A stretch of 64,000 bases of DNA from Phaseolus vulgaris (GCF_000499845.2 NC_023757.2:42883798-42947797), one strand, 5' to 3'; positions 10,425 through 24,629 are shown, counted from the first letter of the stretch. Made by a program: numbers and translations. Notes: generated by a model not told the origin, from the letters alone.

Positions 10425-12646
10425 ACCAAAATTTAAGATTAGGAAGACGGTCAATCATGGGTTCTACAACCTCTCACAAACCAATTTTTATCATGGGTTC
10501 TACAACCTCTTAGTAACCAGTTTTTCAAGAGATTATAATATTAAAACAACTATTGTAGACAATTAAAAAACGAAATTTTTATTGATTAAAACCTCATAAT
10601 TCAATGGGGAATTACAAAGGAATCAACTTAAAAGGTTTAGCCTTTCATGTGGAGACAAAACAAAAAAAATCCAAGAAGAAAAAAACCTAAGAAAACCCTG
10701 TGTAACTCCCCTTTCTCCTTGAGGCTTGTATCTTTTATAGGTTTTTCTACTCCAAGAATCTTGGAAAAAATATTTTGATTTAGATTTTGTCAATAGTTTA
10801 TCAGTTTCCAACTTTTCAAAATTTTGTATTTTTCAGAAGATTTGCTTCCAATTCTTTTTCTGAGATATTATATATTTTATTTTCTCTTTCTCCTCAGATT
10901 TTGTTTTCTGTTTTGATTCAAAGAAAGAACTTGAACTTTTACATATTTAACTCATTTGTAAAAATATACACTTCCTTCATACTAATCTAAAACACACAAA
11001 ATTAATATAAAAAATAGTAACCCAAATAAACTCAATTATATGAATATGAATTAAAATAATAAATTTATTTATTATTATAATCAAATAACTTATAATTAAA
11101 ATAATTAAAACTATTAAGTATGAAAAAATATATGCTCGTAACTTTTTCTTCCACTTTTTTGCCAGGAGGAAGAAAAAACAAATAACAACACGCCTTTTGT
11201 TCTCTTACATATTCTTTGTTTTAATGTGGAAAAAGTGTTAATGTTGGGTTGGGATTCAAAGAGTGGTTGCCGGTGGATTGTAGAGACCATTTCTTGCAAC
11301 TTGGTGAAGGTTGGTTGTTTGATTGATTTGCCCGTGTTTGATCATTATGGTTACTCAGTATAATTTTTTGAAATGAGATATCAATTAGTGAACTTGTGTT
11401 TGACCTCATTGAATTTAGATCATGGTTATGGTTGACTAGTAGGAAGTTGAAGGACTTGTCTTGAGTGGTCTATGATCTAAAATAAAATAATGCGCTTAAA
11501 GGGTCTCTGGACAACATGTATGACATGATGGTTGGGTTGCTATAGTTTAACTTTACGAGCTGTTAAATGTCTTGTTGATATTAGATATTTTGTTTTTGTA
11601 TATGGATTTGGTATCCTTCTACCCTTCTAATATAATGTTATCTTTTGGCTGAAATAAAAAATTAGAATGTATGCCATAAGTGAAAGAAAATGGTTGTAGG
11701 CGTTTGCCAAATTGGCACTAAGATTGTGCACATCTTACCATGCTTAGACCCTAAAATAGCAAGAACTTTGTACTGAACTTCTAGATGGAGTGAAGTTTAA
11801 ACTTAAATTGCTAGGTGTGTGTCTCTATGTCGGCTGCAATTTGATTACGTTGAGATGAGGGGCATATTAAGATTTTAAAAGTAAATAGTTTAAATTTCAA
11901 TAGATTTATATCGTAAGATCGAAAATATTTGGACGGAATATCACGAAAAAGATTATAAGGATTGCACAAGAATATCTAAATCACTTTCAATGAATAAAAC
12001 AAAAGTATAATGTATGATGAAAAAAAAAAGGTTTAACGATACAAAAAGAGAATCTTAAAATTTCAAAGTTTTGAGTGTAATTGTTTAATAACAGTGATAT
12101 TCATATGTCTTATAACTAAAAAGTCCAATGAAATTTATTGAAAAAAATCTATCAATTTGTATTATAAACACTACTGGATATTTCATCTTAAAAAAGTGTT
12201 AAAACTTAATTAATTAATATAAATTTTATACACGAATCCCCTTTATAAAGAAATAATTATATTTAATAAACTAAAACTAATATTACTGATAGGAACAAAT
12301 CATATGATATTATGGTGATCTTATTGGTGGAGTTAGGATTAAACTCCTTGATAATATAAGTTAAATAATTTACAAATAACCTAATTATCTAAACCTTTTA
12401 CTCTCTCGTGAACAGTAGCACCTTTAGGAATTCTTCAGCTATCTCAGACAATGGCACTCATTTTTAGTTTTACTGGAAAGTTGTGGCTATTTATTTGGTA
12501 AGTAATTTGTACAATATATGATGGTAAAGTGAGGCAGTGAAGGGTATTCCTCTGGTGTGGTTTTGGGCGTGAAAAGATAATTAATTACAAATATACACAG
12601 ATGGTGTAGAAGAGTAATAGGTATAGAAGAGGGGTAAGAAAGAGTT
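10425..12646. other. Intergenic, no gene seen
   Basis: AT-rich sequence between the minisatellite and the 3' end of the TIC32-like gene. Up to about 10800 it may belong to the same dispersed repeat. Short open frames on both strands are low in complexity and match no family I know. The final 200 bp is expected to contain the TIC32-like 3' untranslated region. Confidence 0.4.
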
Positions 12647-14759
12647 TCAATTTGTTGCTTGACGTAACCGTTTGTGAAGCAATGCGCAGGTATCATTCCA
12701 TAGCTTTTTTGCTTCTGATTCCTCGTTTCCTAGACTTGAGCAGTTACTCTCGTTACAATCTGTAAAATATTTTCCACTCACTCCTTCTGTTTTTCCACTC
12801 AGCGCAACATAACACGTCGTTGATGCTCCCTACCAACATGCATTCATCTACTAATTAATCATACTCATAGTGGAAACTCATCATTAATTAAGCCCTAAAA
12901 TATTTACAAACCTGTGATATCGATTTCAGTAACTTCGATGCAATGAAAAACAGGGAATCTGCATACAAATCTTTTTAGTATTTAGTTGCTTTAACCTTAT
13001 GAAATCACTGACTTATTAAATTAATTACCCGTTATTAAGCCCTTATGTGCTCTAATAATTCCCGTCTTCACAATTCCTGGATGCACTGCGTTAATTGTTA
13101 CATTTGCATTCCTTTCCTGCGATCCCACCCAAAAATTAATTAGAAATCATTGAAAATGTATTTTTAGGATATTCGTTAGTATTTGGCTTGGTTTAATAGG
13201 CGTGGTGATCACGATTCCACACAAATAATAAAATAAAATAAAAGAATAGAAAGTTTGGGGAGTTAAGTTATGTGTCATTTTCTTACCTTAAGTTGTCTTG
13301 CCACTTCCTTGACATGCAGAATTGTTGCCAATTTTGACTGAGCGTATGCGCGTGTGCCATTATAACTGCATTTGTTATTTAGAAATAATTAAGCTGCTTG
13401 TTATCTACATTTAATGCAATCAAATTTGATCTTAATTTTGCAGAGAAAGGGATCAAGTGGGATGGTGTTTGTACTTTTTTCCGCAGAGCATGTCGTTGAA
13501 ACAAAACGCTGATCTTTTCACCCAGCTGTGAAGCACAGAAGAAACGTTTATTATTCTTCCTTCAATCCCTGACTTCTTTGCAGTATCTATCATTTTCTCT
13601 ATCAGCATTTTCGTTAACAAAAAATGTCCTGCAATTTAACAAATAATATGGAATTATTTTTTCATCTCCTCATTTTTAATCATGCTTCACTTTGCTTCTT
13701 TAACTTGTGTGCACGCGTTTATGTCGTGGTTAAGAACTGCAAGAAATAGGTAGAATGGAGAAGTACCTAAGTAATTTGTAGCAAATGTCATTTCAAGTTT
13801 CTCTTCAGAGAACTCCAAGTTTTGAGAGTACATTCCTGCATTGTTTCTGTGAAATAAATATATTCCAGTCCAACTTTTAGCACTTGATCAGTATACTGAC
13901 TTCACTTTTCTTACCTAATGAAATGAAGGAAAAATATGATAAAAGTAAAACTTACATGAGAATATTAAGGGGCAATTCTAAAGCTAAAAACTCTGAGCAA
14001 AATCTCTGTACAGAAGCAAAAGAGCTAAGATCGATCTCCAACAGAATAACCTCAGCATTAGGACTCTCCTTTTGGATTCTCTCTCTCACTTCCCTCGCCT
14101 TTCTTAAGTCCCTCGCACCAATCACAACCCTTACACCTCTTTTTGCAAACACTCTAGCTGTTTCAGCTCCAATTCCAGAAGTCGCACCTTCAATTCAAAA
14201 TTCAACCACATTGCAACTTCATTAATTGAGCTAATCCCACATAATTTGAAAACAACACCACATTTGTTTAGGTGAAAGCTTAGCTGGTAAATTACTATCA
14301 TATAGTATAATCCAAGGTAAGAAAAAGACGGATAGAGACGTCTGACACAGACAAAACAAATGCAGATTGAGCAAGTACAAATGAAAATGCGAGTGACATG
14401 GCAAGTAGAAAGTTTTCAAGAATATTCAGAATTAAGTGATGGACAACACCATAGCTCTGATCAGATTCTTGAAAAATTGGAAGATCAGAAAGGTTTGATC
14501 CTTAACCGTTTTTTATTCTTATTTATAGACTATATAGGTTTGGTCACAAAAATATGAATGGAACTGGAACCATGATATGTAACCATTTTTCATGATATAT
14601 ATTATTGATGTTGTTATATGGTGACTCACCAGTGATGAGAGCGGTTAGATTTGAAGGGAGCAAGGAAGAGAAATCTTCAGTAACTTGCTCAGCTGTTGAA
14701 TTTGAGCCGAAACCACTTGGGCCAGCAATGCCTGCTAAGTACCGTAGTGTTGCCTTCAT
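12647..14759 (-). CDS. TIC32-type short-chain dehydrogenase
   Basis: An NAD(P)-dependent short-chain dehydrogenase/reductase of the plant TIC32 group, whose founding member is a calmodulin- and NADPH-binding part of the chloroplast inner-envelope import machinery; many relatives have uncharacterised substrates. Eight exons in transcript order: 14759-14630, 14187-13956, 13846-13767, 13628-13475, 13365-13287, 13116-13029, 12958-12912, 12829-12647. All junctions are GT-AG and phase-consistent, giving 330 residues, the usual size. Visible motifs are the cofactor loop GATSGIG (44-50), NNAG (122-125), the Ser of INVSS (about 177-178) and YAQSK with catalytic Tyr206 and Lys210. NAVHPGIVKTGI and a conserved GASTTCYVAL...SGKYFTDCNESNCSS tail follow. 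The N terminus (MKATLRYLAGIAGPSGFGSN) matches a legume subgroup annotated as TIC32-like; it lacks an obvious cleavable transit peptide, as is normal for TIC32. Function in import is inferred from family only. Confidence 0.9.
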
Positions 14760-16238
14760 GGATTTTCCTGCTTTAGAATTTCACAAGGACAAAGCATTCG
14801 TGTCTGCAACTAAAAGCCACATACCTATATATATGATAACTCACACCTAGGTAGTGTTTGCTGATAATTTGCTATTTTAACATAGAAATTATCGTATAAC
14901 GTAAGACTATTATGTGTTTTTGTTTTGACCAATATGAAACAGAGGACTGATTTCAATTACAGATCTTGTAAATATTGATCAGAATCGTAAACATTGTAAG
15001 AGTTGTGAAGTATGTAATTTTTTTAACCGCTAACATAATATAATTCATTTATATATCTGTGCTGATTTAACACGTGTATGAAACGTCATAGAACTTGCAC
15101 TCAGAGCGTGGACTTGGACCAAGCCAAAGCCAAAATGATGAGCTATTATTAATATATTAATGAAGTTGTTTAGCAGCAGCTGAGCTCAGAGTTTTGTACA
15201 AGGGTTAGTGAAACGTAGTTGAGTTAGTGCATTGAATGGCACACAGTTTCTTCTTCCTATTAGAGTACCCACTAATTTTGAAGTAACATAATTGATTGAG
15301 AGTTGAGACCACCCATGTCGGATGGTCCACAAACTATGTGATTTGAAGCTACCAAAACGGTAGATATTAATTAATTATATCACCACGTATTCCATCCATC
15401 ATCTCTATTTGCAATTCCTTTCGACATTTCTCCCTTTACTTTTCCGGTTTTCATTTCTCATAATTACTGCTGTCCTTATTAAGTGGCTTGCATTTTCCAC
15501 TTGGCTGTGGACTTTGGTGTGTTTTTGGTAAAACTTTCAGAGTAGGTAATAATGAATAATTAAGAGTAACAATGAATCATTAATTATGTGAAGATTATTT
15601 CTCAAGTAAAACCCAATTCTAAATGAATCATGTTTCCTACCTGTTCCTCCTCCTCTAGTCTCTTTCACTTTTCTTATGGTAATCAATTTTTGAATGTGAA
15701 TTATCTTGCCCTCTTTCGCAGTATCGAAGCAAAGTTATTTCCTTCAGTGGGGGAGGTTCATTTTTAACCCCTTCACTGCCAAAAAATAGGTTGTTACCTT
15801 AGTGACAGCAACTTGGCCTCCAAAAATCCTTACCAATGTTGGTAATAATTAACAGCTAAAAGGGTTAGCAAGAAGTTGGAGTTTCCATCATTTAAGTTGT
15901 GCCTTCCATTATCCATCAACAATCCATGACTTAAGTTTATTTTGTTTCTTTTAATATATGCTGACAGAACTATATCATCTGATGCTTTATACAATTGAAA
16001 GGACAAAGAGTACTAGACAAGAAGATCCACTCTCAATTGCTCAGCAAGATACGTGATCTGCTTTGCCCAACTTCTTTTTTCAAACTCCGTTCATATTATT
16101 ACAGAAATAAGTTTTATTTAACAAAATAAAAAATATCACTGTCACATTCATATATTCCACTCAACTTCCTTTTTCTCATTCTTTTCCTTATTTTGGGTTA
16201 CAACTATCATTTCCAAGTTTCAACCACAAGATACTGTT

Positions 16239-16240
<2 letters not shown>
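14760..16240. other. Upstream region of the TIC32-like gene and spacer
   Basis: The first few hundred bases should hold the TIC32-like promoter and leader. The rest is AT-rich without recognisable exons. CACGTG-type G-box context (ACACGTGTATG at about 15070) is the only motif that stood out, and its significance is unknown. Confidence 0.35.

Positions 16241-16269
<29 letters not shown>
16241..16269. repeat. (TA)n microsatellite
   Basis: Uninterrupted TA dinucleotides, about 14 units. A marker-type repeat with no evidence of function. Confidence 0.95.
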
Positions 16270-16271
<2 letters not shown>

Positions 16272-19200
16272 AGTGTGCGGTGCGACATAAATATAGCTTG
16301 TTGCACCAAAAGTCACCTTCTTCTGCACGACCTAATTATATATTCTACTTCTTACGATACGTTAACGTCAAGAAATACAAAGAAAAAAAAGGTATAAAAA
16401 TGTGTTTTCATACTCTCATCTTTTGCTTCAAATTATCTCCCAAATATATATCATCTATTCACCTTCTAATGATCATCTACGTTATACTATTTGTTACTTT
16501 TCAATGTAATAATAGTAATAAAAAAATCATTTTATATTACATATCTTCTTATCTTTACTAAACTTAGCAAGTAACCACATTAAGTCTTTATTTAAAAGTA
16601 CGTTTCCTTTCTTTTTCTTGCTTTCTAACTCGAGTGCACAACTTGTTAAATAAAGGTATTCTTATTGTTTATTTAGTATATTTAACATCACTAATTATAC
16701 TACTAAAAAACATCACTAGTTATATAGATATATTACAACGGTTTTATACGTATTGTATTAGTTGCAAATTAAATTTGTTCACACACTTGCACGCACGTAG
16801 TAGTTAAAACTTTCTTTATGCATCTTTTTTTTTCTTCAACAAGTTTTTTGACCATGGTCCTGCATATTAATTATATATAAAAAGTTAATCGTCGCAGTGA
16901 CCAAAATGTTTAGGATACGCCAAGGTATCCAATCGTTCGCCAACACTATGAATGATTTGTAGAAAAAATGGTGCAACTTTTCAGAAAAAGGGAAAGAATT
17001 TTTCTCTTTTTGAATACATGAATTGTTAATGAATAAACCATAGAAATCAAGTGGCAAAATTCATGCACGTCAATTTGTTTTTATTAACGTTTTCTATAAT
17101 GACCCCTACACATATTTTCTTATATAAAAATTGACCCCTACACCAAAGATTATTAGTTTTGACCAAGATTTATTATATGCATATATATCCCCATCTTTAA
17201 GTAAAGTAATTACAGTATACTTAATTCATGGTCCCTTTTTTCCCCAGGTGGTGCTTGCATGCACTGATGAAGAAAGAAGGTATGAATATATATGCATCCT
17301 CACACGTGTGCCACTAGAAAAACCAATTATAATTGCTAGCTACAACATGCATTGAGGATTTGAATTTAGACAGGGTTGCAGAGGAGGATATAGAAGAAAT
17401 GAAAAGATTAATATGGCATGAACTTTATTCTTTAAATACATAAAAGATTTTAACAAGAGATATGTGTATATTATTATGGGTAAGGGTATGCTTATTCTTT
17501 TTTAATAAATCTCAGCGTGTTAAAAAGTTAGTATTTGACTTCTAGTAAACTAATGAATATTTAAAAACTGAATTAATGATGGATCTGTTTAAGACAATGA
17601 AGGTTGATACTTCGTTCGATATAATAAAATTATTACAAAAAAAAATATTAGAAAAATATAATATGATATTAAAATATATCAAATATGTTACAGTATTTGT
17701 GAATATTTATAAATAAACATTACTTAATATGTTGATGTGATGATGGCGTGGGTGATATAGGGGAATAACTTATTGCTATTTTTTTTTTCTTAGGATTACT
17801 TTTGTAAAATTTACAAATATGAGAGAAATTAAATTAATTTAGCATAATTTTATCACGAATAAAATGTGAAGTTGTGTCAAGTGTCATAACCTAGGTAGCA
17901 CATAACCAACACTGATACCGATATGACACGAATACGGATATGGAGATACATATAATCTTTAAAATGTAGGACACTAGGACACGAATCTACATATTATATA
18001 ATTATGAATTATATAAATTGATAATAAAGATTTATATGTACTAAAAATGTTTCAGTTTTTTTTTAAGCAGAAAGATGTTTTTCATGGCTGGTTCAAAATG
18101 ATTTAGTCCTTATTATTATAATCATAATAAAAATTTATAAAGTAAATTTGATTTTTTAGAAAGTTAATATATTTTTTTTTTAAATTGTGTTAAACTCATA
18201 ATAGAATTGTCAAAAATTCAACAAATATTTTTTGAATTAAACATTTCACCGATACGTGTCTTATAAGTATGCATCATACGAGAATCGATATCTGATAAGT
18301 GTGTCCGACAGTAATACTTCATTTAAGATTTTAAGACAAGTGTCTGAGATTCCTATCATAACTACGTAATCTTTGACATAAATGTTAGAAATTGTGGCAC
18401 TTTGTCACTTGACACAATCTTTTAAAATTCTTAATTTTTTAAAAATAATCCAATTTTGATAAAAAGAAAGGGAGAAAAATAGGCATATGTAGGAGAAAGA
18501 AATAGAAAGCATTAGAAGCACTAGTTAGAAAGAAGTGGTGATGGAGAAAGCTGGTTTTGATGTGTGAGAGAATGATGGGTGGTGTTGGAGGTTTGACGGG
18601 CTAAAAGTAAGGCATTGATAGCGACGAGCCTTTGAAGGAGGGAATGCGAAGTGCATAAGGGTCCCATTCTGTTTCCCAATTTCCCAACACCATCTTATCA
18701 CCTCCCACACCTCTTTCAACATCCACTTAGTTTCACACGTGATCTTCATTTCTTCATCCCATGCGCCTACACATTACTCAATCTCTAATTACTCCACATC
18801 AATCATCACAACCATTTCTACTCTTCCAATTCCACACATATATAATGCATACCTCACATACATCCTTCCATCACACTAAACCCATCAACTCCCTCATATA
18901 TATCAACATGAAATCGTCATAAAATAATATAACTTTAATTAAAAATTATTATAAAAAATCATATATTGACTTTCTTACAAGAAAATTATGTCACAGTTAC
19001 AATTTTATCAACTGAAGACTGGAGTAATAAGAGAGTAAGAAGGGTAGGTATTTAATACACACATGCTTGATTTAGTTGAGAAAAAGTCAAACAGTAAAAA
19101 AAAACAGATTTGACATCGAAATCACGCGTGTCCTTGTATTACGATTGAACAGATCCTTCCATAGAATATTTCCCACATAAAAACTAAATAATAATCAAAT

Positions 19201-20783
19201 ATATTTAATTAACACTCCCAAGAGATCCAAAATTATCATGTGTGACTTAACCTTCAAGCTAATTAGACATTCCACCTACAAAATTATGACTAGTTTCGCA
19301 ACGTAGTTAGTGTGAAATTTTATTTCACGCACCTGATTAACACAATGTAACTCGTTAGTTGAAAAAGGTGTTTTTTCTTTTCAGATATAATGACGTATCA
19401 TAAATTCGCAATTCAAATTAAACGCTTTAATATGTTGTCTTATTTCTCACTTTTTAATGTTATGGAACTATGTTTCGCGTCATCCTTCTCCACTCTTTTA
19501 ATTAAATGTAATGAGCAGTCTAATTACTTTCATCATTCATCAAATTATTACACATGCCAATATTGTTAATCATTCCATACTACTACTATATGTGATCAAT
19601 TAGTTCTTCTTATCCATTGCACACCACAAATTTATGCTGCTAAACTTATTGTTAAAATATAATTGTAACATAACTAAAAAACCCAGACACGTTTAATTTA
19701 AAAACACATTATAGTTATTGAATAAATCTTACTCAATAGCCTGTATGTTTAATTTTGTAATATGACTACCATTATAAAAAAAACTAACATTTATAAATTA
19801 AAAACCTGAGATAATATATGATTAGAATTCTATTAACATATCATATTCAAATAGTTTAAATCAAAACACAAAAATAAGAGATTGGTTTATCTAGGGGTGA
19901 AATTAATAAGTTGATAGGATTATTTCCATTATTGGTTGTTAGCAAGTTATATAATTAGTCCATAACTTTATTTGCTAGAGTCTATAACCTACTTATCTAT
20001 ATAGAAAGTGCAAGTCCTTTCACATTTGAGGTTTCTGCATTTGAGGTATCATAGCCTTTCTCTTTCTGAAAAGATAGAAAGAAATATTAAATCCACCACC
20101 ACACGTATAGGGATGTCTTGTCTTCTTCTATGATTATAGAACTATATATGAACATATTAAAGTCCTAATTGTGTTGATTATTACTCGTATCAAATCATCA
20201 ACAGCTCCACTTTATGGACACTAAAGATTTGTAAATTGGACCATAATCTAGCCATAGAAGATGGTATTTTTCTTATACAAAAATATATATTGTTAATCTT
20301 AGCTGGCTATTTTCAATGATAACAGTGGGAACAGAAATAGGATGAATAAATGTAGAGAAAATACAAGTGACGTGTATGTTACCTTTGACGGAAAAAACAA
20401 TATAGTACCTCTAAACGACCATATGGTCCTACTGTCACAACCTTGTCCGCTACTATAATAGCCAAATTTACATACCTCAATATGGATATGCCTTCAACAA
20501 AGTTGAAATTTAACAATGCCGACAAACCCTAAAACGTTCCCTCCCATCAATCATAATACATAACTGCTCGTGTTTTCTTTTCATCCATATGAACATCAAA
20601 GATAAGATTACTGAAAATGGAGAGAATGTGCATGTTATGCATCATTTTGACTAGTGGTAGCCTCACGTGTGATACACCAATGAGAGTGTGAGAAGATGGA
20701 CCCACATCACACGAGCCAATCACGGAACATATGGATGTGGTGGGCACACCAAGAATAGATTGTTAATTAAGTGCTACAATGTG
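16270..20783. other. Gene-poor intergenic DNA
   Basis: About 4.5 kb of AT-rich sequence with no recognised gene. Most open frames are short and of low complexity. The least AT-rich island (about 18520-18760) contains a 74-codon minus-strand frame (18749-18525, MKITCETKWMLKEVWEVIR...) of unknown identity; it could be a chance frame or an exon relic. Confidence 0.4.
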
Positions 20784-20826
20784 TATTATTATTATTATTA
20801 TTATTATTAGTATTAGTATTAGTATG
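20784..20826. repeat. (ATT)n / (AGTATT)n microsatellite
   Basis: About nine ATT units pass directly into three copies of AGTATT, a compound simple repeat. Confidence 0.9.
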
Positions 20827-21654
20827 AGAGATGTTTCCCACTGTTGGGGACGCTTGTATGCTAAGATTTGAAGAAAAGGTTGTTTGTCTTTATCGTCTTG
20901 CACCGAGTGTAAACAAAAAGAGCATGTTTGCACAATCCAAGGAGAAAATTACACTGTTGATTGTGGTTGATTGAGGATAATGGCATGTTAGCAACACAAT
21001 AATAAAATAATAATAATTAAAGAATAACAAATAGTTCTTAAAAACCCATGATTACGTGAGTTGTTCTATAAGAAGATTGAATGGTGGGTAAAGGAGGCAT
21101 GTGAATTGCAAACAATATTTTCGGGGACAGTATCATGTGTTTGCTATTTCTCGAGTGGGTTTTACAGTGGAATTTGGAGACTCTATGAAGAAAACAATTT
21201 GGAGTAGAACAAAGTAACCAAGAATAATGCCTACAATATCTAAAAATCAAATTCAGTGTCCAATAATTTTCTCTTTCTTTTTATAATCTTGTTATGAAAT
21301 ATTTGCTGATTTTATTGATGATTAATATATTTTAAAACTGATCACTTTATAATATGATTTATAAAATTTCAACCACAAAGTTTACATCAATTTAGGTCTA
21401 ATTGAACTCTCCGTGGTTTTAAATGCAAGAAACTTTACTCTCTGAATATTAATCATAAAGATTTAAATTGTCCAAACCATACACACCTCACAAAATGGCT
21501 TGTATAATTTTCTCAATAAGAAACTCTGTCCTCATCTCTGAGCTTTTTCACAAAAAAAGGCCTGGCCTGTATTCGTAGAAGTCACATGGGGCAAATTTTT
21601 CCTGCATTGCTATAGTTTTTTTTTCTACTCTCGTCGAAAAGATCATATAATCTT
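20827..21654. other. Intergenic, no gene seen
   Basis: Mixed-composition sequence with short frames only (for example 21250-21038 on the minus strand) that match no family I recognise. Confidence 0.4.
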
Positions 21655-22027
21655 TAAAAAATATTTATTTGAAATTATATAATTTGAAAGATATTTTGGA
21701 ATTCACCAAAATAATCTTTAAATTGTATAATTTAAAATGATTTTTTTAAGAAATATATTTCATATTTAGAATTTAGAATGTGTTTTTCAAATTAAAAATA
21801 CCTTCTAGATTTTCCAATAAAAAACATATTTCTTCAAAAAAAAAAAATTGTATTTGGGATGTAGAATTTGAAAGGTATTTTTGAATTTATAAATATCTTT
21901 TAAGTTTTACAATTTAATTTGTTTTAAAGAAATATATTTTGGATTATTGAATTTGGAATGTATTTTCAGAAATACCTTTTAAATTCTATAATCTATAATA
22001 TAATTTTTTTAATAAAAAATAAATTCG
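21655..22027. repeat. Diverged tandem repeat, about 95-bp period, four units
   Basis: Four successive segments (starting near 21655, 21753, 21850 and 21940) share the order GGAT..AGAATTTGAAAGGTATTTTTGAA, AATAYCTTTTAAATTYTAYAAT, AATTTTTTTAAAGAAATATATTT. Divergence is high, so the period is approximate and boundaries were placed by eye. Confidence 0.6.
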
Positions 22028-23720
22028 GATTATTGTACAGGAAGAATTAATTTTCTATTGGTTTTGAAAAAACTTCAGGCCCAATACTGAGCCCAACAAT
22101 CAAAGACTAAGAAGAAAGATATTTGGGCTGAAGTGGGTCAAACAGAAGCAATAGAAGGCTTCTTGTATTTACAGTTCCCTTTTTACTATATACACTGTTT
22201 TATTTATTTCTTTTAATGTGGGCCTGTTGCATTATGCCCGATTAGTGTTGGATGAAAGCTTAGTTTGTTTTTGTGAACCCCGTTGTTTGGATTTTTGGAT
22301 TATATAAATAAATACTTGAAGATATAGATCAGCCATGACGGATAATTAGGTTAACTTGCCGTATAACCCATTTTTCTGATATGGTATTAACAAAAATTGA
22401 CCAAGTCGAGACAAAAATGATTAACAAGATATTTTGAAGCAAAACCATTCTCTCCAAATGTTTTATAATTTTACTTTCAATGAATTAACAGTGTAAAGTT
22501 TTGTAATATTATTATCTAATCATGGATTATTAATACTGATAAATTTATTAACTTTAATAACTATTAATTAAAGATTATTATTAATATTTTTTATCTCTTC
22601 ATGTATATTAAATTTAAACTCTTTAAATGAACTTTTTAAACTGTATTTAACTCAATGAATCCAAACTTATATAAAAGAAAAGTTCAAGTTTTTATATTAT
22701 ACTATTAACTATAGTATTAAAATTATTAATATTAAATATTGTATTAAAATTATTGATTTTTAATATATTATCAATAGTTAAACATTTTATACTAACAACT
22801 AAGTTTAAATTATAATAAATTTTAGAATAATTATTTTTTAGTTAACAAACTTATCCAGTTATGACTCTAAAATTTGACTGAATTGTCATAACTCACCGTA
22901 TATGATATTTATATACATTATATCTTTTTTATTATTAATTAATCTTGAAATTTTAGAAATTATAACTTTACTTATTATTATTAGTTCAAATCTATAAATT
23001 AAAAAAATTTATAACTTCCACTTAGGTTTTATAGTTTTTAAATAAAAAATAATGACTGATAGTTACTAAAAAAAGTTAAAGCAAAAATATAATTACTCAA
23101 AACATACACATTTTACAAAACCAAATAAAATAAAATATAAATACATTGCATTATTATGATCTAGTGTAACTCTTAATACTAAATCCTCTTTTGGCTTAAA
23201 TTTTTTAAAAATATAGCAAGTGTTGTGCGTTTATTGCATTATATAATTATAGAAAAATTTGCCTAAATTGAAACCAAAAAATCTAACTAGAGAAAATGAT
23301 TTAAAACTTATAAATCTAGCAGTAAAATTTGGCCAATTTTAACTTCTTTTGAAAATTTTAACTTAGTGAGTCTCACACTTAATTAGAGATTTAATAAATA
23401 TTTAATGAAGTAGGTCTCATGTTATTAATGAGTAACTAATGATATAACCACTTTAATTTATGAATTGTAACTTCAAAAAATTCTACAAATTTATATGGCA
23501 TCTCTTATTAAAAAATAGATTTTAAGTTTAATTCAACTTAACAAATCAAAGTTTAATTTGCATCCCGCTTATATGCAATAAAAGATTTTAATATTACAAC
23601 ATGTTTTCTTACTAGCATTCCATTAAATCTAAAACATTGTGATTTATATTTTTAGAATATTAAACATTTAATTTAAGAAGTGTTAGATTATTCTTGATCA
23701 CCTCTTTTAAGATTTTTGAT
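22028..23720. other. Very AT-rich spacer
   Basis: About 1.7 kb with long A/T stretches (for example 22500-23100). I see no gene, RNA or transposon terminus. Confidence 0.4.
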
Positions 23721-24075
23721 TTCTAGATGCTTCTTGTAGTGTTTGGGTTCTAGATGCTTCTTGTAGTGTTTGGGTTCTAGATGCTTCTTGTAGTATTTGG
23801 ATTCTAGATGCTTCTTGTATCACTTTAACCATAGTTCTTGTTTGGACTCCTTCATTGACCTGCACATTTGATGCTACTCCTAAATTTTCATCACAACCAA
23901 AAGAACGAATCGCGAAAAGGAAAATGTTGTTTTCTTTTAGTTGAAGAACCCATTGGAGTAAAAAGCACAATGAATCATATATTTGTATCTTGACACATGA
24001 ATCTTTGGAGGAGGGTTTCATGCTTTCCTTGGGGAGTGAGAAGATCGGAGGCGCCACAACGTCATCGCCGATCAC
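23707..24075 (-). other. Open frame of unknown identity ending in LQEASRTQT repeats
   Basis: A 122-codon minus-strand frame. The first 90 residues (MIGDDVVAPPIFSLPKES..., then SLCFLLQWVLQLKENNIFLFA...) match no family I recognise, and the last 35 residues are four copies of a nine-residue repeat encoded by the minisatellite. The opposite strand is also open nearby (23990-24208), which argues that composition rather than selection keeps these frames open. It lies just before the trihelix relic and could be part of the same degraded locus. I would not call it a gene without transcript evidence. Confidence 0.2.
23721..23819. repeat. 27-bp minisatellite, 3.7 copies
   Basis: The unit TTCTAGATGCTTCTTGTAGT plus GTTTGGG repeats at 23721, 23748, 23775 and partly 23802, nearly identical. 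On the minus strand each unit reads as nine codons, LQEASRTQT, forming the C-terminal end of the 122-codon frame at 24075-23707. Confidence 0.93.
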
Positions 24076-24629
24076 AACCGCCGATCCCAGCCCTCCAGCT
24101 CTCTGGCGAACAACACGCCCTCAAGTTCAGCTAGGAACTCAACTCAATTCTTTTTCTTTCATTGCTTCCATTAATCAAATTATTAGGGTTTTGTATCCTT
24201 TTTTGTAATGGATATAATATATTTTACCTTAACCCTTCCTTTACGTTTCCGTAATCCATTTCTACTTCTGTCTGGATCTCTGTTTTTGTGCTCATCATTA
24301 GAAGTTGGGTTGTGCGTTTAAACTGGTTCGAGTTTATCGTTTGTCGTAGTTATGCCTTTGATTATAGGGTGATTGGGGTTCATTGTTGTATGAAATTGTT
24401 TTTAATTTTCTGTGTGTGCTTGGTTGGGTTAGGTTTGTACAAATTATCCATCATGTTCTAGGACCACCAAAATGCTTTCTGATTTCTTTGTTAATTTTGT
24501 GTGTATTTTGGTTTTGATTAATTATTTTATCCCATGAGGTCTTTTGCATTTTTAATATCACAGAAAATATGGAGTATCTGTGAGCATGTCTAAAATCAGT
24601 CACCTTTTGCTTATATTGTATTTAGAAAA

